A stretch of 64,000 bases of DNA from Myxococcus hansupus (GTDB lineage: Bacteria; Myxococcota; Myxococcia; Myxococcales; Myxococcaceae), in NCBI RefSeq assembly GCF_000280925.3, contig NZ_CP012109.1:3368501-3432500 (forward strand), read 5' to 3'. The first letter of the stretch is position 1, and every line of letters begins with the position of its first letter. Under the pieces are notes generated by a model. That model was not told the DNA's origin and ran no database searches. It saw only the letters and a list, made by a program, of their open reading frames with translations. Shown here one piece after another: positions 51,846 to 60,799 of this stretch. The position numbers and the translations under genes are program-made.

Positions 51846-54449
51846 TCAGCCAGGTTGGCTCAGGATTTCCACGTACCCGTCCGTTCCATGCACGCGAATC
51901 CGCTGACCGTCCTGGATCCGCCGGGTGGCATGCTCCACCCCCACGACGGCTGGCAAGCCGTACTCCCTGGCAATCACCGCGCCATGGGTCATCAAGCCTC
52001 CCACCTCCGTCACCAGTCCCTTGATGGAGACGAACAGGGGCGTCCAGCTCGGGTCCGTGTAGGCGGTGACCAGGATGTCGCCCGCTTCGAGGTCGGCCTC
52101 CGCCATGTCCAGGATGACGCGGGCCCTCCCTTCGATGGTTCCGGAGGAAACCGGCAGGCCGACCAGCGCTCCGGCCGGGACATCGTCGCGTCGATACGCC
52201 CCGGTGAGGACTTCGCCATCCGACGTGAGCACCCGGGGCGGGGTGAGCGCTTGATATGACCTGTACGCGTCCTCGCGCAGGCGGATGAGTGATTCATCCA
52301 CCTGGTTCGTGCGCACGACGGTGTGGAACTCCTGAAGCGTGAGGAAGAAGATGTCTTCCTTCTTTCGAAGCACCTGGGCTTGTACGAGGCGCTCGGCTTC
52401 GAGCAACAAGGCCTGCTTGTAGTTGAAGTAGCGGTTGACGATGCCGTACTTCGGATACTCCCGATACCCGATGAAGGTCCGGACCCGGTCGATCATCCGC
52501 TGGGTGTCTTGGGCCTTCTGCTCCCCGTCCGGCAACGTCCGCAGGCGCTCCAGCAGCTCCTGTTCCTTCTTCAGGGCCTCCTGGCGTCCTTGCTCGAAGC
52601 GTCGCTCGCCCGCGCCCGGGTCGAAGTTCTTGATGTTGCCGAGGAGGAGGGGCACGAGCGTGGTGGGGCGTTCGCTCCAGCGCGGCTTCGTGATGTCGAT
52701 CTCCCCGACGCAGCGCATGCCGTACTTGTCGAGGTAGGACTGGATGGCGTCGCGCGCCTCCTGTCCGCCTGGAAGCCTGACCAGTTCCTCCAGAAAGCCC
52801 TCGTCCTCGACGTCCCGCAGAAACGGCACCACGTGTGGATGCGGACGAATCACGTCCGCGACGTCCAGGAGCGCCAAGCCCATCTCCGACGTGACGTTGT
52901 GGGGGACGGACTGTGTGAGGGTGTCGGCTGCGTTCTTCTCGCCCAGCCACGCGAGCAGGTGTTCGTTGAGCCACCAGGAGGCCTCGAACGCCGCCATGAT
53001 GACTTGATGGCTTCGCGGATCGAACAAGAGCCGCTTCAGCTCTTGGATGTCCGTCAGGATGAAGTCGAGCAGCTCGGAACCGGACTTCGTCTGGATGTCG
53101 CGCTTCAAGGCCGCGATGGAGGCCTGGCTGCGAGCGATCAGCTCGTCGACGATGGCCGGATTCGTTTCGAGCGGGGCTGGCGCACCGCCCGCAGGTGCCT
53201 TGCCGGGCCCGACGTCCGGCAGTGTCTGGATGAACTCCCCGCGTCCGAGGAGCGTCTCCAGCGCGTCCTTGATCAACGGGTCGGACTTCCCCAAGGCATC
53301 GAGGAGGACCGCGCGGCTTGCTGGCGAAGCCAGGCCCTGGGCGATGTCGACGAACAGCCTCCCTCCGGCCTCATACATGGGCCGCAAGGCCGTCAGTTGG
53401 AACAGGGAGAGCCCCAGCGGCTTCATGGCGTCGGTCATCATCTGCTGATGACCCACGGAGACGTAGACGTGGTTCTCCCGATCGCCTGTCGCGGGGATGG
53501 GGAACAGCGTGGTGATGGGCCGGCTTTGGACGATCTGGAAGCCATCGTCGACCAGGCACCATTCAATGTCCTGGGGGCAGCCGAAGTGCGCTTCGAGCTT
53601 CCGGCCCAACTGCGCGAGCCGCACGGCCTGCGCGTCCGTCAGCGTGGCCTGCTGCTGCCGCTCCGGCTCGATCGCTTGTTCGTGCGTCCCGCCCTCCGGC
53701 GAGGCGTGGATGGCCAGCCGCTTGGTGGCGACCGTCTTGTCGATGACCTCGCCGTCCCGCACCTTGTAGACGTCCGCGTTCACCAGGCCTGAGACGAGCG
53801 CCTCGCCAAGGCCGAAGCTGGCCTCCACGGAGGCGACCTTCCGGTTGGAGGTGACGGGGTCGGCCGTGAACAGGATGCCGGCCACCCGCGGGAAGAGCAT
53901 CTGCTGCACGACCACCGCCATGCGGACCTTCCGGTGGTCGAAGCCGTTTCGCAGGCGGTAGATGACGGCCCGCTCGGTGAAGAGCGAGGCCCAGCACCGG
54001 CGGATGTGCTGGAGGATCGCCGCCGGCCCCACGATGTTCAGGTACGTGTCCTGCTGGCCCGCGAAGGAGGCCGTCGGGAGGTCCTCCGCTGTCGCGCTCG
54101 AGCGGACGGCGTAGGCGGCTTGCTCTCCATGACGGGCGAGCGAATCGGTGATCGCCTTCGCCAGTGCGTCGGGGATGGGGGTCGCTTCAATCGTTTGACG
54201 GATTTCAGCGCTGAGCGCGCGGAGCTGCTCCCGGTCGTCCGGCTTCAGCCGCGACAGCCGTTCAATCCGCTCGTCGAGCGACGGAGCTTCCGCCATGACC
54301 CGCAGGAAGGCGTCCGTCGTCACGCAAAAGCCAGCCGGTACGCGGACGCCTTCGAGCCGCGAAAGCTCCCCCAGATGCGCGCCCTTGCCGCCAACGCTCG
54401 CGACCTGCGTCAGCCCGATGTCCTGGAGCCCCAACACGTAGCGGTCCAT
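51846..54449 (-). CDS. rph: Rifampin phosphotransferase (PEP-synthase-like)
   Basis: An 867-aa protein of the PEP synthase/PPDK family. ATG 54449 is chosen (GGGAGG 8 bases upstream); an ATG at 54509 adds 20 unlikely residues. ATP-grasp domain: SVGGKGAHLGELSRLEGVRVPAGFCVTTDAFLR, YAVRSSATAEDLPTASFAGQQDTYLNIVGP, PQDIEWCLVDDGFQIVQSRPITTLFPIP. Middle rifampin-binding-type domain from about 335. C-terminal swivelling His domain with GGLMTHGAVIAREYGLPAVVGV (His822 as phospho-carrier). Length and sequence resemble Listeria Rph, which phosphorylates rifampin at the C21 hydroxyl using ATP, giving AMP, Pi and rifampin phosphate. True PEP synthase lacks this pattern. Confidence 0.88.
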   Translation of the reverse strand: MDRYVLGLQDIGLTQVASVGGKGAHLGELSRLEGVRVPAGFCVTTDAFLRVMAEAPSLDERIERLSRLKPDDREQLRALSAEIRQTIEATPIPDALAKAITDSLARHGEQAAYAVRSSATAEDLPTASFAGQQDTYLNIVGPAAILQHIRRCWASLFTERAVIYRLRNGFDHRKVRMAVVVQQMLFPRVAGILFTADPVTSNRKVASVEASFGLGEALVSGLVNADVYKVRDGEVIDKTVATKRLAIHASPEGGTHEQAIEPERQQQATLTDAQAVRLAQLGRKLEAHFGCPQDIEWCLVDDGFQIVQSRPITTLFPIPATGDRENHVYVSVGHQQMMTDAMKPLGLSLFQLTALRPMYEAGGRLFVDIAQGLASPASRAVLLDALGKSDPLIKDALETLLGRGEFIQTLPDVGPGKAPAGGAPAPLETNPAIVDELIARSQASIAALKRDIQTKSGSELLDFILTDIQELKRLLFDPRSHQVIMAAFEASWWLNEHLLAWLGEKNAADTLTQSVPHNVTSEMGLALLDVADVIRPHPHVVPFLRDVEDEGFLEELVRLPGGQEARDAIQSYLDKYGMRCVGEIDITKPRWSERPTTLVPLLLGNIKNFDPGAGERRFEQGRQEALKKEQELLERLRTLPDGEQKAQDTQRMIDRVRTFIGYREYPKYGIVNRYFNYKQALLLEAERLVQAQVLRKKEDIFFLTLQEFHTVVRTNQVDESLIRLREDAYRSYQALTPPRVLTSDGEVLTGAYRRDDVPAGALVGLPVSSGTIEGRARVILDMAEADLEAGDILVTAYTDPSWTPLFVSIKGLVTEVGGLMTHGAVIAREYGLPAVVGVEHATRRIQDGQRIRVHGTDGYVEILSQPG

Positions 54450-54536
54450 CCGCGCACCTCCCTGTGTGAACGGGCGGCACTGTACTCCTGACGGTGGAAT
54501 GAGGTGCACCTGCGCTCGCGCGCGCTGCGTCCCGTA

Positions 54537-55466
54537 TCACACGTCTTTCGGACCTGTGCCGACGCGACGCTCCCGCGCCCAGGTCTCGAAGCTCATGGGG
54601 GACAGGCCGTAGGAACGCGCGAGCTCAGGCCGTGCCAGCACTGGGGCGACGTTCAAGTACGTCATGCCTTGCGCCACGCCGGGGTGCAGTCCGGCCGCGA
54701 CGGCCTCTTCGACCGTGCCGGACTTGACGTCGTACGCCTTGCCATCGACGCGCGAGAGGACCTCGGCGATCTGCGGCAGCGTGAGCAAGTCACTCGCGAG
54801 TTGCAGCGTCACCCCGTTGAAGGTCGCGGGGTCGTTGATCGCCGCCGCTGCTGCCTGGCCAATGTCTTCCGGCGCGACCAGCGCGAGGGGGCGCTCGGGA
54901 TGAACCACCGTGAGCAAGGTTCGCCCATCCACGAAGCCTGCGGGATCCAGCATCGAATGATCCATGAAGGTGGCGGGCAGGATGACGGTCCAATGCTTGA
55001 ACCCCGCGGTGCGCACGAGGTCGCAGGTGGCGAGCTTGTTCTCCCAATAGGTCTCGTGCGCCTTCCAGCGGCCCTCCGCCCAGCCCTCGACGTTGCGGTG
55101 GTCGCCGACGCCGGAGGTCGCGGTGTGCACGAACGTCTCGACACCTTCGGCGAGCGCGGCCTCGACGAGGTTCTTCCCTTGTTGAAGCTCCTTGCTGAAG
55201 TCGATCCCCGTCGCTGAGACGATGGGCGCCTGCATCGAGAAGACCGCCCGCACCCCCGCGCAGGCGGCGCGCAAGGACGCTGGGTCGTCCAGGTCCCCGA
55301 CGACCACCTCCGCGCCCGCCGCCGCGAGCGCCTTGGCGTTCGGTGCTTCGGGATTGCGTACCAACACGCGCACGGCGGTTCCGCCTCCGGCCAGCAGCGC
55401 CCGGGCGGTCGCTCCGCCCTGACGCCCCGTGGCCGCGGTGATGAGGACAGGTTGGGTGCTGTGCAT
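54537..55466 (-). CDS. NmrA-like NAD(P)-binding atypical SDR
   Basis: A 309-aa protein with Rossmann loop TAATGRQGGATARALLAGG (about 8-26), VRVLVRNPEAP (NADP-preferring Arg), and family motifs VVVGDLDDPASLRAACAGV and FSMQAPIVSA. NmrA/HSCARG family members are often redox sensors or act on small ketones/quinones. Typical length. Its promoter faces the TetR gene over 105 bp, so it is the probable target of that repressor. rph begins 87 bp beyond its end on the same strand and may be cotranscribed. Confidence 0.88.
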   Translation of the reverse strand: MHSTQPVLITAATGRQGGATARALLAGGGTAVRVLVRNPEAPNAKALAAAGAEVVVGDLDDPASLRAACAGVRAVFSMQAPIVSATGIDFSKELQQGKNLVEAALAEGVETFVHTATSGVGDHRNVEGWAEGRWKAHETYWENKLATCDLVRTAGFKHWTVILPATFMDHSMLDPAGFVDGRTLLTVVHPERPLALVAPEDIGQAAAAAINDPATFNGVTLQLASDLLTLPQIAEVLSRVDGKAYDVKSGTVEEAVAAGLHPGVAQGMTYLNVAPVLARPELARSYGLSPMSFETWARERRVGTGPKDV

Positions 55467-55484
55467 GGACCGCTCCTTCTGTAA

Positions 55485-55498
55485 GTGGGGGACCCCAC
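55485..55498. promoter_or_regulatory. Palindrome GTGGGG-GA-CCCCAC, TetR operator candidate 1
   Basis: A perfect 6+2+6 palindrome 18 bp before the NmrA start, in the NmrA/TetR divergent region; it would overlap the minus-strand leader. Followed by CCGTTTAA, a sequence also seen after the second site. Confidence 0.4.
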
Positions 55499-55519
55499 CG
55501 TTTAATTTCGTGGTTAGAT

Positions 55520-55536
55520 ACGGAGGGGCACCCCGT
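55520..55536. promoter_or_regulatory. Imperfect palindrome ACGG-N9-CCGT, TetR operator candidate 2
   Basis: 17-bp site with six of eight pairs matched; shares the GGGG-N(1-2)-CCCC core and following GTTT with the site at 55485. Located 36 bp upstream of the TetR GTG. Confidence 0.35.
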
Positions 55537-55571
55537 TTGTCAACGAAGGTTCAGGAAAGGGGAGGGTTGTC

Positions 55572-56123
55572 GTGGAGCGTGTGAAGCCGTTGCGCGCGGA
55601 TGGGCAGCGCAATCGGGAGCGGCTGGTCGCGGCCGCCGCGGAGCTGGTTGGAAGGGATGGCGCGCAGGCGTCGCTCGAGGAAATCGCGAGGCGGGCGGGC
55701 GTTGGCTCGGCCACGCTGCACCGGCACTTTCCTTCGCGGCAGTTGCTGTTGGAGGCGGTGTTCCGCGATGGCGTCGCGCAGCTCTGTGAGCGGGCCGCCG
55801 TGCAGCCGGGCGAGGAGCCCGCGACCCGGTTGGCCACCTGGCTGGAAGAGGTGACGGTCTACACGGCGACGCACCGAGGGCTTGCCGAGGCGCTGCTGAC
55901 CGGCCCAGAAGCCCTGACGGCCGAGGAGATTTGCTGCAGCGACATGCTGCTTGAGGTGCTGGATGCCCTGGTGGCGCGGGCGTCCTCCGCCGGCGCGATT
56001 CAGGCCGGTGCCACTTCGGAGGACCTGATGACGCTGGCGAACGCGATCGCGGTCGCCAACGAAGATGATCCGGACACCGCGCGCCGGGTGCTTCGCCTCG
56101 CGCTCGCCGGCATCAGGCCGTGA
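55572..56123 (+). CDS. TetR/AcrR-family transcriptional regulator
   Basis: A 183-aa repressor from GTG 55572 (GGAGG at 8 bases). N-terminal HTH: RLVAAAAELVGRDGAQASLEEIARRAGVGSATLHRHFPSRQLLLEAVF, a standard TetR DNA-binding domain. C-terminal ligand domain is helical with an Asp-rich AVANEDDPDTARRVLRLALAGI ending. Divergent from NmrA, its probable target. The ligand is unknown. Confidence 0.93.
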   Translation: MERVKPLRADGQRNRERLVAAAAELVGRDGAQASLEEIARRAGVGSATLHRHFPSRQLLLEAVFRDGVAQLCERAAVQPGEEPATRLATWLEEVTVYTATHRGLAEALLTGPEALTAEEICCSDMLLEVLDALVARASSAGAIQAGATSEDLMTLANAIAVANEDDPDTARRVLRLALAGIRP

Positions 56124-56233
56124 GCACACCGTTCACGTAGCAGCGATACCTTGATGGGGGAGGACACTGGAGAGGCGCTGTGGTCGCGTGTCCGCTGCCA
56201 TGGGGTTTTCGAGCAGGGCCTGTCATCGTTGAG

Positions 56234-56403
56234 CGCTGCCCTGACGGGGCAGGTGGACGGTGAACCGCGTCCCTTCATCCAACGTGGAGACCACGTCGAT
56301 GTGTCCCGCATCCCAATCGCCTTGTCCGTCACCCTCGTGGCGCAGCTCCAGCGTGCTTGAGTGCGAACGGCTCGTGAAGGAACGTCGAGCCGCCTTGAAG
56401 CAC
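56234..56403 (-). pseudogene. Histidine kinase C-terminal remnant
   Basis: In the 700-bp gap 56124-56824 the minus strand still reads the end of a HATPase_c domain: WDAGHIDVVSTLDEGTRFTV and HLPRQG followed by TGA (56234-56236). This corresponds to the 'hGG.I.v.S....GT.F.v.LP' end. Upstream in the same frame the sequence is Ser/His-rich with no N, G1 or G2 box. No start or HisKA could be found, so it is a decayed remnant or fused relic. The other ~450 bp of the gap hold the Fur-like sites described below and otherwise nothing I recognise. Confidence 0.5.
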
Positions 56404-56667
56404 CGTCACCGTCAATGCGGGCGCAAGACCAAGCATGATTCCGCCAACTGCCTCCGCCCTCATCTGCCGAGCATCGCTCCCGCGCTCGCTCGTTGGACTC
56501 ACAGGCAGCCTTTGACAATCCACCGCTGATGCTTCCGCGGGCGGGCTGACCATCCATCAGGACGCCGAAGATGGAGCAGACCGCCACCCGGTGCGTTTCA
56601 TTCATGCCAGGGTTGTCTTTAACCGGCGCCAAATGGCTCAAGACGGGTGGCGGTCACCATGATGTTT

Positions 56668-56686
56668 CATGAGAATCTCTCTCATT
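56668..56686. promoter_or_regulatory. Fur-like site 1: ATGAGA-N5-TCTCAT
   Basis: A perfect 6-bp inverted repeat (56669-56674 and 56680-56685) around ATCTC, embedded in AT-rich sequence upstream of the lipoprotein. It resembles Fur boxes of the TGAGAA..TTCTCA type. It is about 140 bp before ATG 56825. Confidence 0.4.
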
Positions 56687-56765
56687 ATTTCACTTTTCTC
56701 GGTGCGGATTTCGCGAACGGCAGGTTGACTGCCATTGAATGTCCGGAGTAGGAGACTGTTCGCAT

Positions 56766-56796
56766 CGAACTGATAACGATTATCGTTCGCAGTTCG
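56766..56796. promoter_or_regulatory. 31-bp near-palindrome with a Fur-like dyad
   Basis: The site is centred on T56781. The inner dyad AACGAT-T-ATCGTT (56775-56787) is a 6-1-6 Fur-type element in a GATAACGATTATCGTTC context (14 of 19 positions match the E. coli Fur consensus). Outside it, CGAACTG (56766-56772) and CAGTTCG (56790-56796) continue the symmetry; only two of fifteen pairs mismatch. It lies 29 bp upstream of ATG 56825. Iron control of the lipoprotein/receptor operon is inferred. Confidence 0.6.
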
Positions 56797-56824
56797 AGGG
56801 ACTCCCACGGAGGGGAAGCGCATC

Positions 56825-58309
56825 ATGTTGAAGACGGTGAAGAGCCGCGGTTTGCTCATGCGTGGAACGGCCCTTGTGATCACGCTGGTCTGCATGACGG
56901 GGTGTGGCGACGACGAACCCACCCCGACGCCGATTCCGGATGCGGGCACCCAAACGGATGCGGGCACGGAGCCCGTTCCCGACTCGGGCACGGAGCCCAC
57001 GCCCGACGCGGGCACGGGCGCGCTGGACAGCGACATCGCCGTGGTTCGATTCAATCAGGACGGCACGCATGACACGACGTTCGGTGCCGGCGGCGTCACG
57101 CATGTGGACTTCGGCCCGGGCCGTGACGGCACGCGCGACTCCCTGTGGGACCTGAAGGTGGACGCCACGAATCGCATCGTGCTGTTTGGTAACAAGCGCG
57201 GAGAGGGCGCGCGCGCGGATACCGACCGCGTGGTGGCCCGGCTGACGTCCGCGGGGGCCCTGGACACGACGTTCGGTTCATCCGAGCCGCGCAATGGCTT
57301 CAGCGTCCTCAACCTGTCCAATCTGAATGATGGCATGCGCAACGGCCTCATCCAGCAGGACGGCAAGATCATGGCGTCCGGCTACACGTCCATGCCCACG
57401 GGCGTAGGGGCGCAAGCGGCCAACCGCATTGTGCTTCAACGGCTGAACGATGACGGCTCGTCCGACGCCACGTTCGGTTGGCAGGGCGTGGTGACGTCGG
57501 CGCCGTTCCTGGCCCAGAGCGAGACGCTTCCCGAGTGGGGGATGGCCGAGGCCTACGCCGTCGGCCAGCAGTCCAACGGCAGCTACGTGACGTCCGGCTA
57601 TGGGCGCGTTGCCTCCTCGGGAACGGTGGACCTGGTGTCCTTCCGCTACACGCCCACGGGTGAGTTGGACCCGACGTGGGGCACGGGGGGCTCCGTGGTG
57701 CTGGACCTCGCGGGAGACAACGACTACGGCCGTCACATGGTCATTCTCAGTGATGATCGCATGTGCTCCGTGGGGAGCTCCGCGCTCGGCGCACAGAACA
57801 CCGACGGTCTGATTCTGATGCTGACGGCGGATGGACAGCGAGATACGACGTTCGCTCCAGAGGGTTACAAGACGTACGACTTCGACCGGCCTAACAATGC
57901 CTTTTTTGGCGTGGCCGCGTCACCCGATGGCAACTGGATTGCCGCGGCGGGCTTCCGCGCGGGCGGCAACCAGAATGACGACGCCATCCTTGCCATCATC
58001 CCCACGGGCGGCGCGGGGGCGGAGGTCTTCAAGGCCACGCCCATCTCCGCCACTGAAAACGATCGCTTCTGGGCCGTTACCTTTGATGCGTCCAACCGCA
58101 TCTATGCGACGGGCTTTGTCACGGAGGGGGGCGACAGCCGCATGGTGGTCGCGCGCTTCACGATTGATGGCAATCTGGACCCGACCTTCGGCGTTGGCGG
58201 CATCGCGACGCTCAATGTCGTGACCGGCGCGACGGAGGAGGCTGGTCGTGGCATCGCCCTCCAGTCCGACGGCAAGATCGTCATCGCGGGCCCTGTCGAG
58301 AAACTGTAA
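56825..58309 (+). CDS. Lipoprotein with delta-60 repeats
   Basis: A 494-aa lipoprotein (signal to TGC, Cys27). A Thr/Pro/Asp-rich linker (about 32-67, repeated DAGT units) tethers a beta-propeller-like domain of about seven delta-60 repeats, each with a hallmark D-(P/T)-T-(F/W)-G turn: GTHDTTFG, GALDTTFG, SSDATFG, GELDPTWG, GQRDTTFA, GNLDPTFG. These repeats occur in secreted proteins of myxobacteria. GGAGG and the Fur-like palindrome precede ATG 56825. It is probably co-regulated and perhaps cooperates with the receptor downstream. Confidence 0.85.
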   Translation: MLKTVKSRGLLMRGTALVITLVCMTGCGDDEPTPTPIPDAGTQTDAGTEPVPDSGTEPTPDAGTGALDSDIAVVRFNQDGTHDTTFGAGGVTHVDFGPGRDGTRDSLWDLKVDATNRIVLFGNKRGEGARADTDRVVARLTSAGALDTTFGSSEPRNGFSVLNLSNLNDGMRNGLIQQDGKIMASGYTSMPTGVGAQAANRIVLQRLNDDGSSDATFGWQGVVTSAPFLAQSETLPEWGMAEAYAVGQQSNGSYVTSGYGRVASSGTVDLVSFRYTPTGELDPTWGTGGSVVLDLAGDNDYGRHMVILSDDRMCSVGSSALGAQNTDGLILMLTADGQRDTTFAPEGYKTYDFDRPNNAFFGVAASPDGNWIAAAGFRAGGNQNDDAILAIIPTGGAGAEVFKATPISATENDRFWAVTFDASNRIYATGFVTEGGDSRMVVARFTIDGNLDPTFGVGGIATLNVVTGATEEAGRGIALQSDGKIVIAGPVEKL

Positions 58310-58421
58310 TCCCATCCGTCACAGGCGCAGCCGCGGGGAGGGGCACAGGCTCGCCTCCACCCCGGCTGCTGCCTTTGGGACCGTCGGACATCCCTGTCGA
58401 GACAAGGTCGATATACTTCAG

Positions 58422-60740
58422 ATGGCACTGTTCGAGCATAAGTTGATGCAGACGCTGCGTTGGACGCTTCCCGCGCTGGGGCTGGCGTGGAGCGCTCAGG
58501 CCGCGGCGCAGTCCGAGCCATTTCAGACACACGATGGTGTTGTCACCGCCGAGCCGCCGTCGGAAGGGCCCGTGGAGGACGCGCCGCTGCTGGTGGATGC
58601 TCCCGTGGGCGAACCCCTGATTCTGGAGCCTTCCGCGGAGGCCGTGGAGAGGAAGTTCGAAAGCGTGGTGGTGGGAACGTCGGAGGCGCGCACGAGTGGC
58701 TCCATCCACGTGCTGAAGCCCGCGACGTTGGAGCGTTTCGAGCGTGATGACCCGGAGGCCATTCTCCGAACCGTCCCTGGCGTGTACGCGCGGGGTGAGG
58801 ACGGCTTCGGCCTGCGGCCCAACGTGGGCCTGCGCGGCGTCAACCCGAACCGGAGCAAGAAGATCACCCTGCTGGAGGACGGCATCCTCTTCGGCCCCGC
58901 GCCATACTCCGCGCCGGCGGCGTATTACTTCCCGCTCGCGACGCGCATGCAGAGCATCCGCGTCTTGAAGGGGCCCTCCGCCATTCAGCAAGGGCCGCAG
59001 ACGGTCGGCGGCTCGGTGGATTTCATCACCCGGGACATTCCCGCGGCCGAGTCCATCTGGTTGGACGTGGCGGGGGGCGGGTACTTGTACGGCAAGGCGC
59101 ATGGCGTCTTCGGGGCCAGCACCGAGCGCGCGGGCTTCCTGCTCGAAGGGCTCCACCTGCGCAGCGACGGCTTCAAGGAGCTGGACACCGTGGGGGGCAA
59201 CACGGGCTTCACCCGCAACGAATGGATGGCCAAGGGCCGCTATCTGCTCGTTCCGGACGGTCCCGTGCGGCAGACGCTCCAAATCAAGCTGGGCTACTCC
59301 GACGAGGACGCCAACGAGACGTACCTGGGCCTCAGTGACGCGGACCTCGCCGCGCAGCCGCTGCGCCGCTATGTCGCCACCGCGCTGGACCACATGGCGT
59401 GGCACCGCACGCAGGTGGTGCTCAGCCACGTGCTCGAGGCGGGCTCCCTGGTGGTGACCACCTCCGTCTATCGCCACGACCTGACGCGCGTCTGGCGCAA
59501 GGTGAACCGCTTCCGAGGCGCGTCGCTCTCCAATGTGCTCGCGGACCCGAGGAGCGCACGCAACGCCATCTACTATGGCGTGCTCACCGGCACGCTCGAT
59601 ACATCGTCAACGGAGGACACGCTGCTGATTGGGCCCAATGACCGGACGTTCGTGTCGCAGGGCGTCCAGAGCATCGCCCGTTGGACCCTCGCCACGGGCC
59701 CGCTGAACCACCACGTCGAAGTCGGCGCCCGCTTCCACTACGACAGCCTTGACCGCCTCCACACCGAGGATGCGTACCTCATGCAAGGCGGTCAGCTCGT
59801 GCGAACCAACGAGCCCACGTACACGACGGCCCACAACAAGGACTCCACGCACGCCGTGGCCCTGCACGTGACGGACGCGATTGCTTGGGGGCCGCTGGTG
59901 CTGACCCCGGGGGTGCGCCTGGAAATCATCCGCTCCCACTCCGTGAACCGACTGATGGAGACGTCGTCGAGCGGAGCGGTGGAGGTGTTGATGCCAGGCA
60001 TGGGCGTCTACGGTGCGTTGACCCGAGAGCTGGGGCTGTTCGCGGGCGCCTATCGCGGATTTTCGCCACCCGCCCCTGGACAGCCGTCCGCGGTACTTCC
60101 TGAGAAGAGCATCAACTATGAGGGGGGCGCGCGGTGGACGCGCCGCGGCGAGCGTTTCGAGGTCTTGGGCTTTTTCAGCGACTACTCGAACCTCACCGAT
60201 ATCTGCACCTTCTCCAGCGGGTGCATCAATGACGACCTCGATCGGCAGACAGACGCGGGAAAGGCGTTCATCCATGGCCTGGAAGTCTTCGGTGAGAAGA
60301 CCTTTCGTCCAGGCGGCGGCCTGACGTTTCCCGTGTCGCTGTCCTACACCTTCACGCGCACGCGGCTGCGTGAGGACTTCCAGTCGGCGGACCCGCAGTT
60401 CGGCAACGTGCGCGCGGGCGACGAGCTCCCCTACGTTCCGCGTCACCAGCTCTACGCCACCGCGGGTGTGGAGACCTCGTTCGGCGGGCTGGCCCTGAGC
60501 GCGTTCTACTCGGGGGCCATGCGTGAGCGGGCGGGGCAGGGCGAGGCGCCTCCGGGCTTGCTGACGGGCGAGCTGCTGACGTTCGACGTCAACGCGAACT
60601 GGAACTTCTCTCGCTGGGGCCAGTTGTACCTGAGCGCACGCAACATCCTCAATGAGCAGGTCATCGTGTCGCGCCGGCCCTTTGGCGCGCGGCCCAACGC
60701 ACCTCGAACCCTCATCCTGGGCTTCAAGCTGAACGTGTGA
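58422..60740 (+). CDS. TonB-dependent outer membrane receptor, FecA-like
   Basis: A 772-aa receptor; ATG 58422 chosen, ATG 58446 starts a cleaner signal peptide (MQTLRWTLPALGLAWSAQAAA) and is possible. No extra N-terminal signalling domain of the FecA/FpvA type is present. Plug domain (about 70-220): EDGFGLRPNVGLRGVNPNRSKKITLLEDGILFGPAPYSAP and IRVLKGPSAIQQGPQTVGGSVDFITRDIP resemble FecA (ferric dicitrate). A 22-strand barrel follows, ending IVSRRPFGARPNAPRTLILGFKLNV. It imports an iron chelate across the outer membrane with TonB energy. Confidence 0.9.
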   Translation: MALFEHKLMQTLRWTLPALGLAWSAQAAAQSEPFQTHDGVVTAEPPSEGPVEDAPLLVDAPVGEPLILEPSAEAVERKFESVVVGTSEARTSGSIHVLKPATLERFERDDPEAILRTVPGVYARGEDGFGLRPNVGLRGVNPNRSKKITLLEDGILFGPAPYSAPAAYYFPLATRMQSIRVLKGPSAIQQGPQTVGGSVDFITRDIPAAESIWLDVAGGGYLYGKAHGVFGASTERAGFLLEGLHLRSDGFKELDTVGGNTGFTRNEWMAKGRYLLVPDGPVRQTLQIKLGYSDEDANETYLGLSDADLAAQPLRRYVATALDHMAWHRTQVVLSHVLEAGSLVVTTSVYRHDLTRVWRKVNRFRGASLSNVLADPRSARNAIYYGVLTGTLDTSSTEDTLLIGPNDRTFVSQGVQSIARWTLATGPLNHHVEVGARFHYDSLDRLHTEDAYLMQGGQLVRTNEPTYTTAHNKDSTHAVALHVTDAIAWGPLVLTPGVRLEIIRSHSVNRLMETSSSGAVEVLMPGMGVYGALTRELGLFAGAYRGFSPPAPGQPSAVLPEKSINYEGGARWTRRGERFEVLGFFSDYSNLTDICTFSSGCINDDLDRQTDAGKAFIHGLEVFGEKTFRPGGGLTFPVSLSYTFTRTRLREDFQSADPQFGNVRAGDELPYVPRHQLYATAGVETSFGGLALSAFYSGAMRERAGQGEAPPGLLTGELLTFDVNANWNFSRWGQLYLSARNILNEQVIVSRRPFGARPNAPRTLILGFKLNV

Positions 60741-60799
60741 CCGCGCCATTCACCCCAGGCAGAGGAGGGGCAGGTGGGCGCGCAGGGTGAGAGCACGCC

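Noticed and set aside
51846-54449. PEP synthase (ppsA)
   Set aside because: Length and internal motifs fit rifampin phosphotransferase (Rph) better; PpsA does not share the middle domain pattern.
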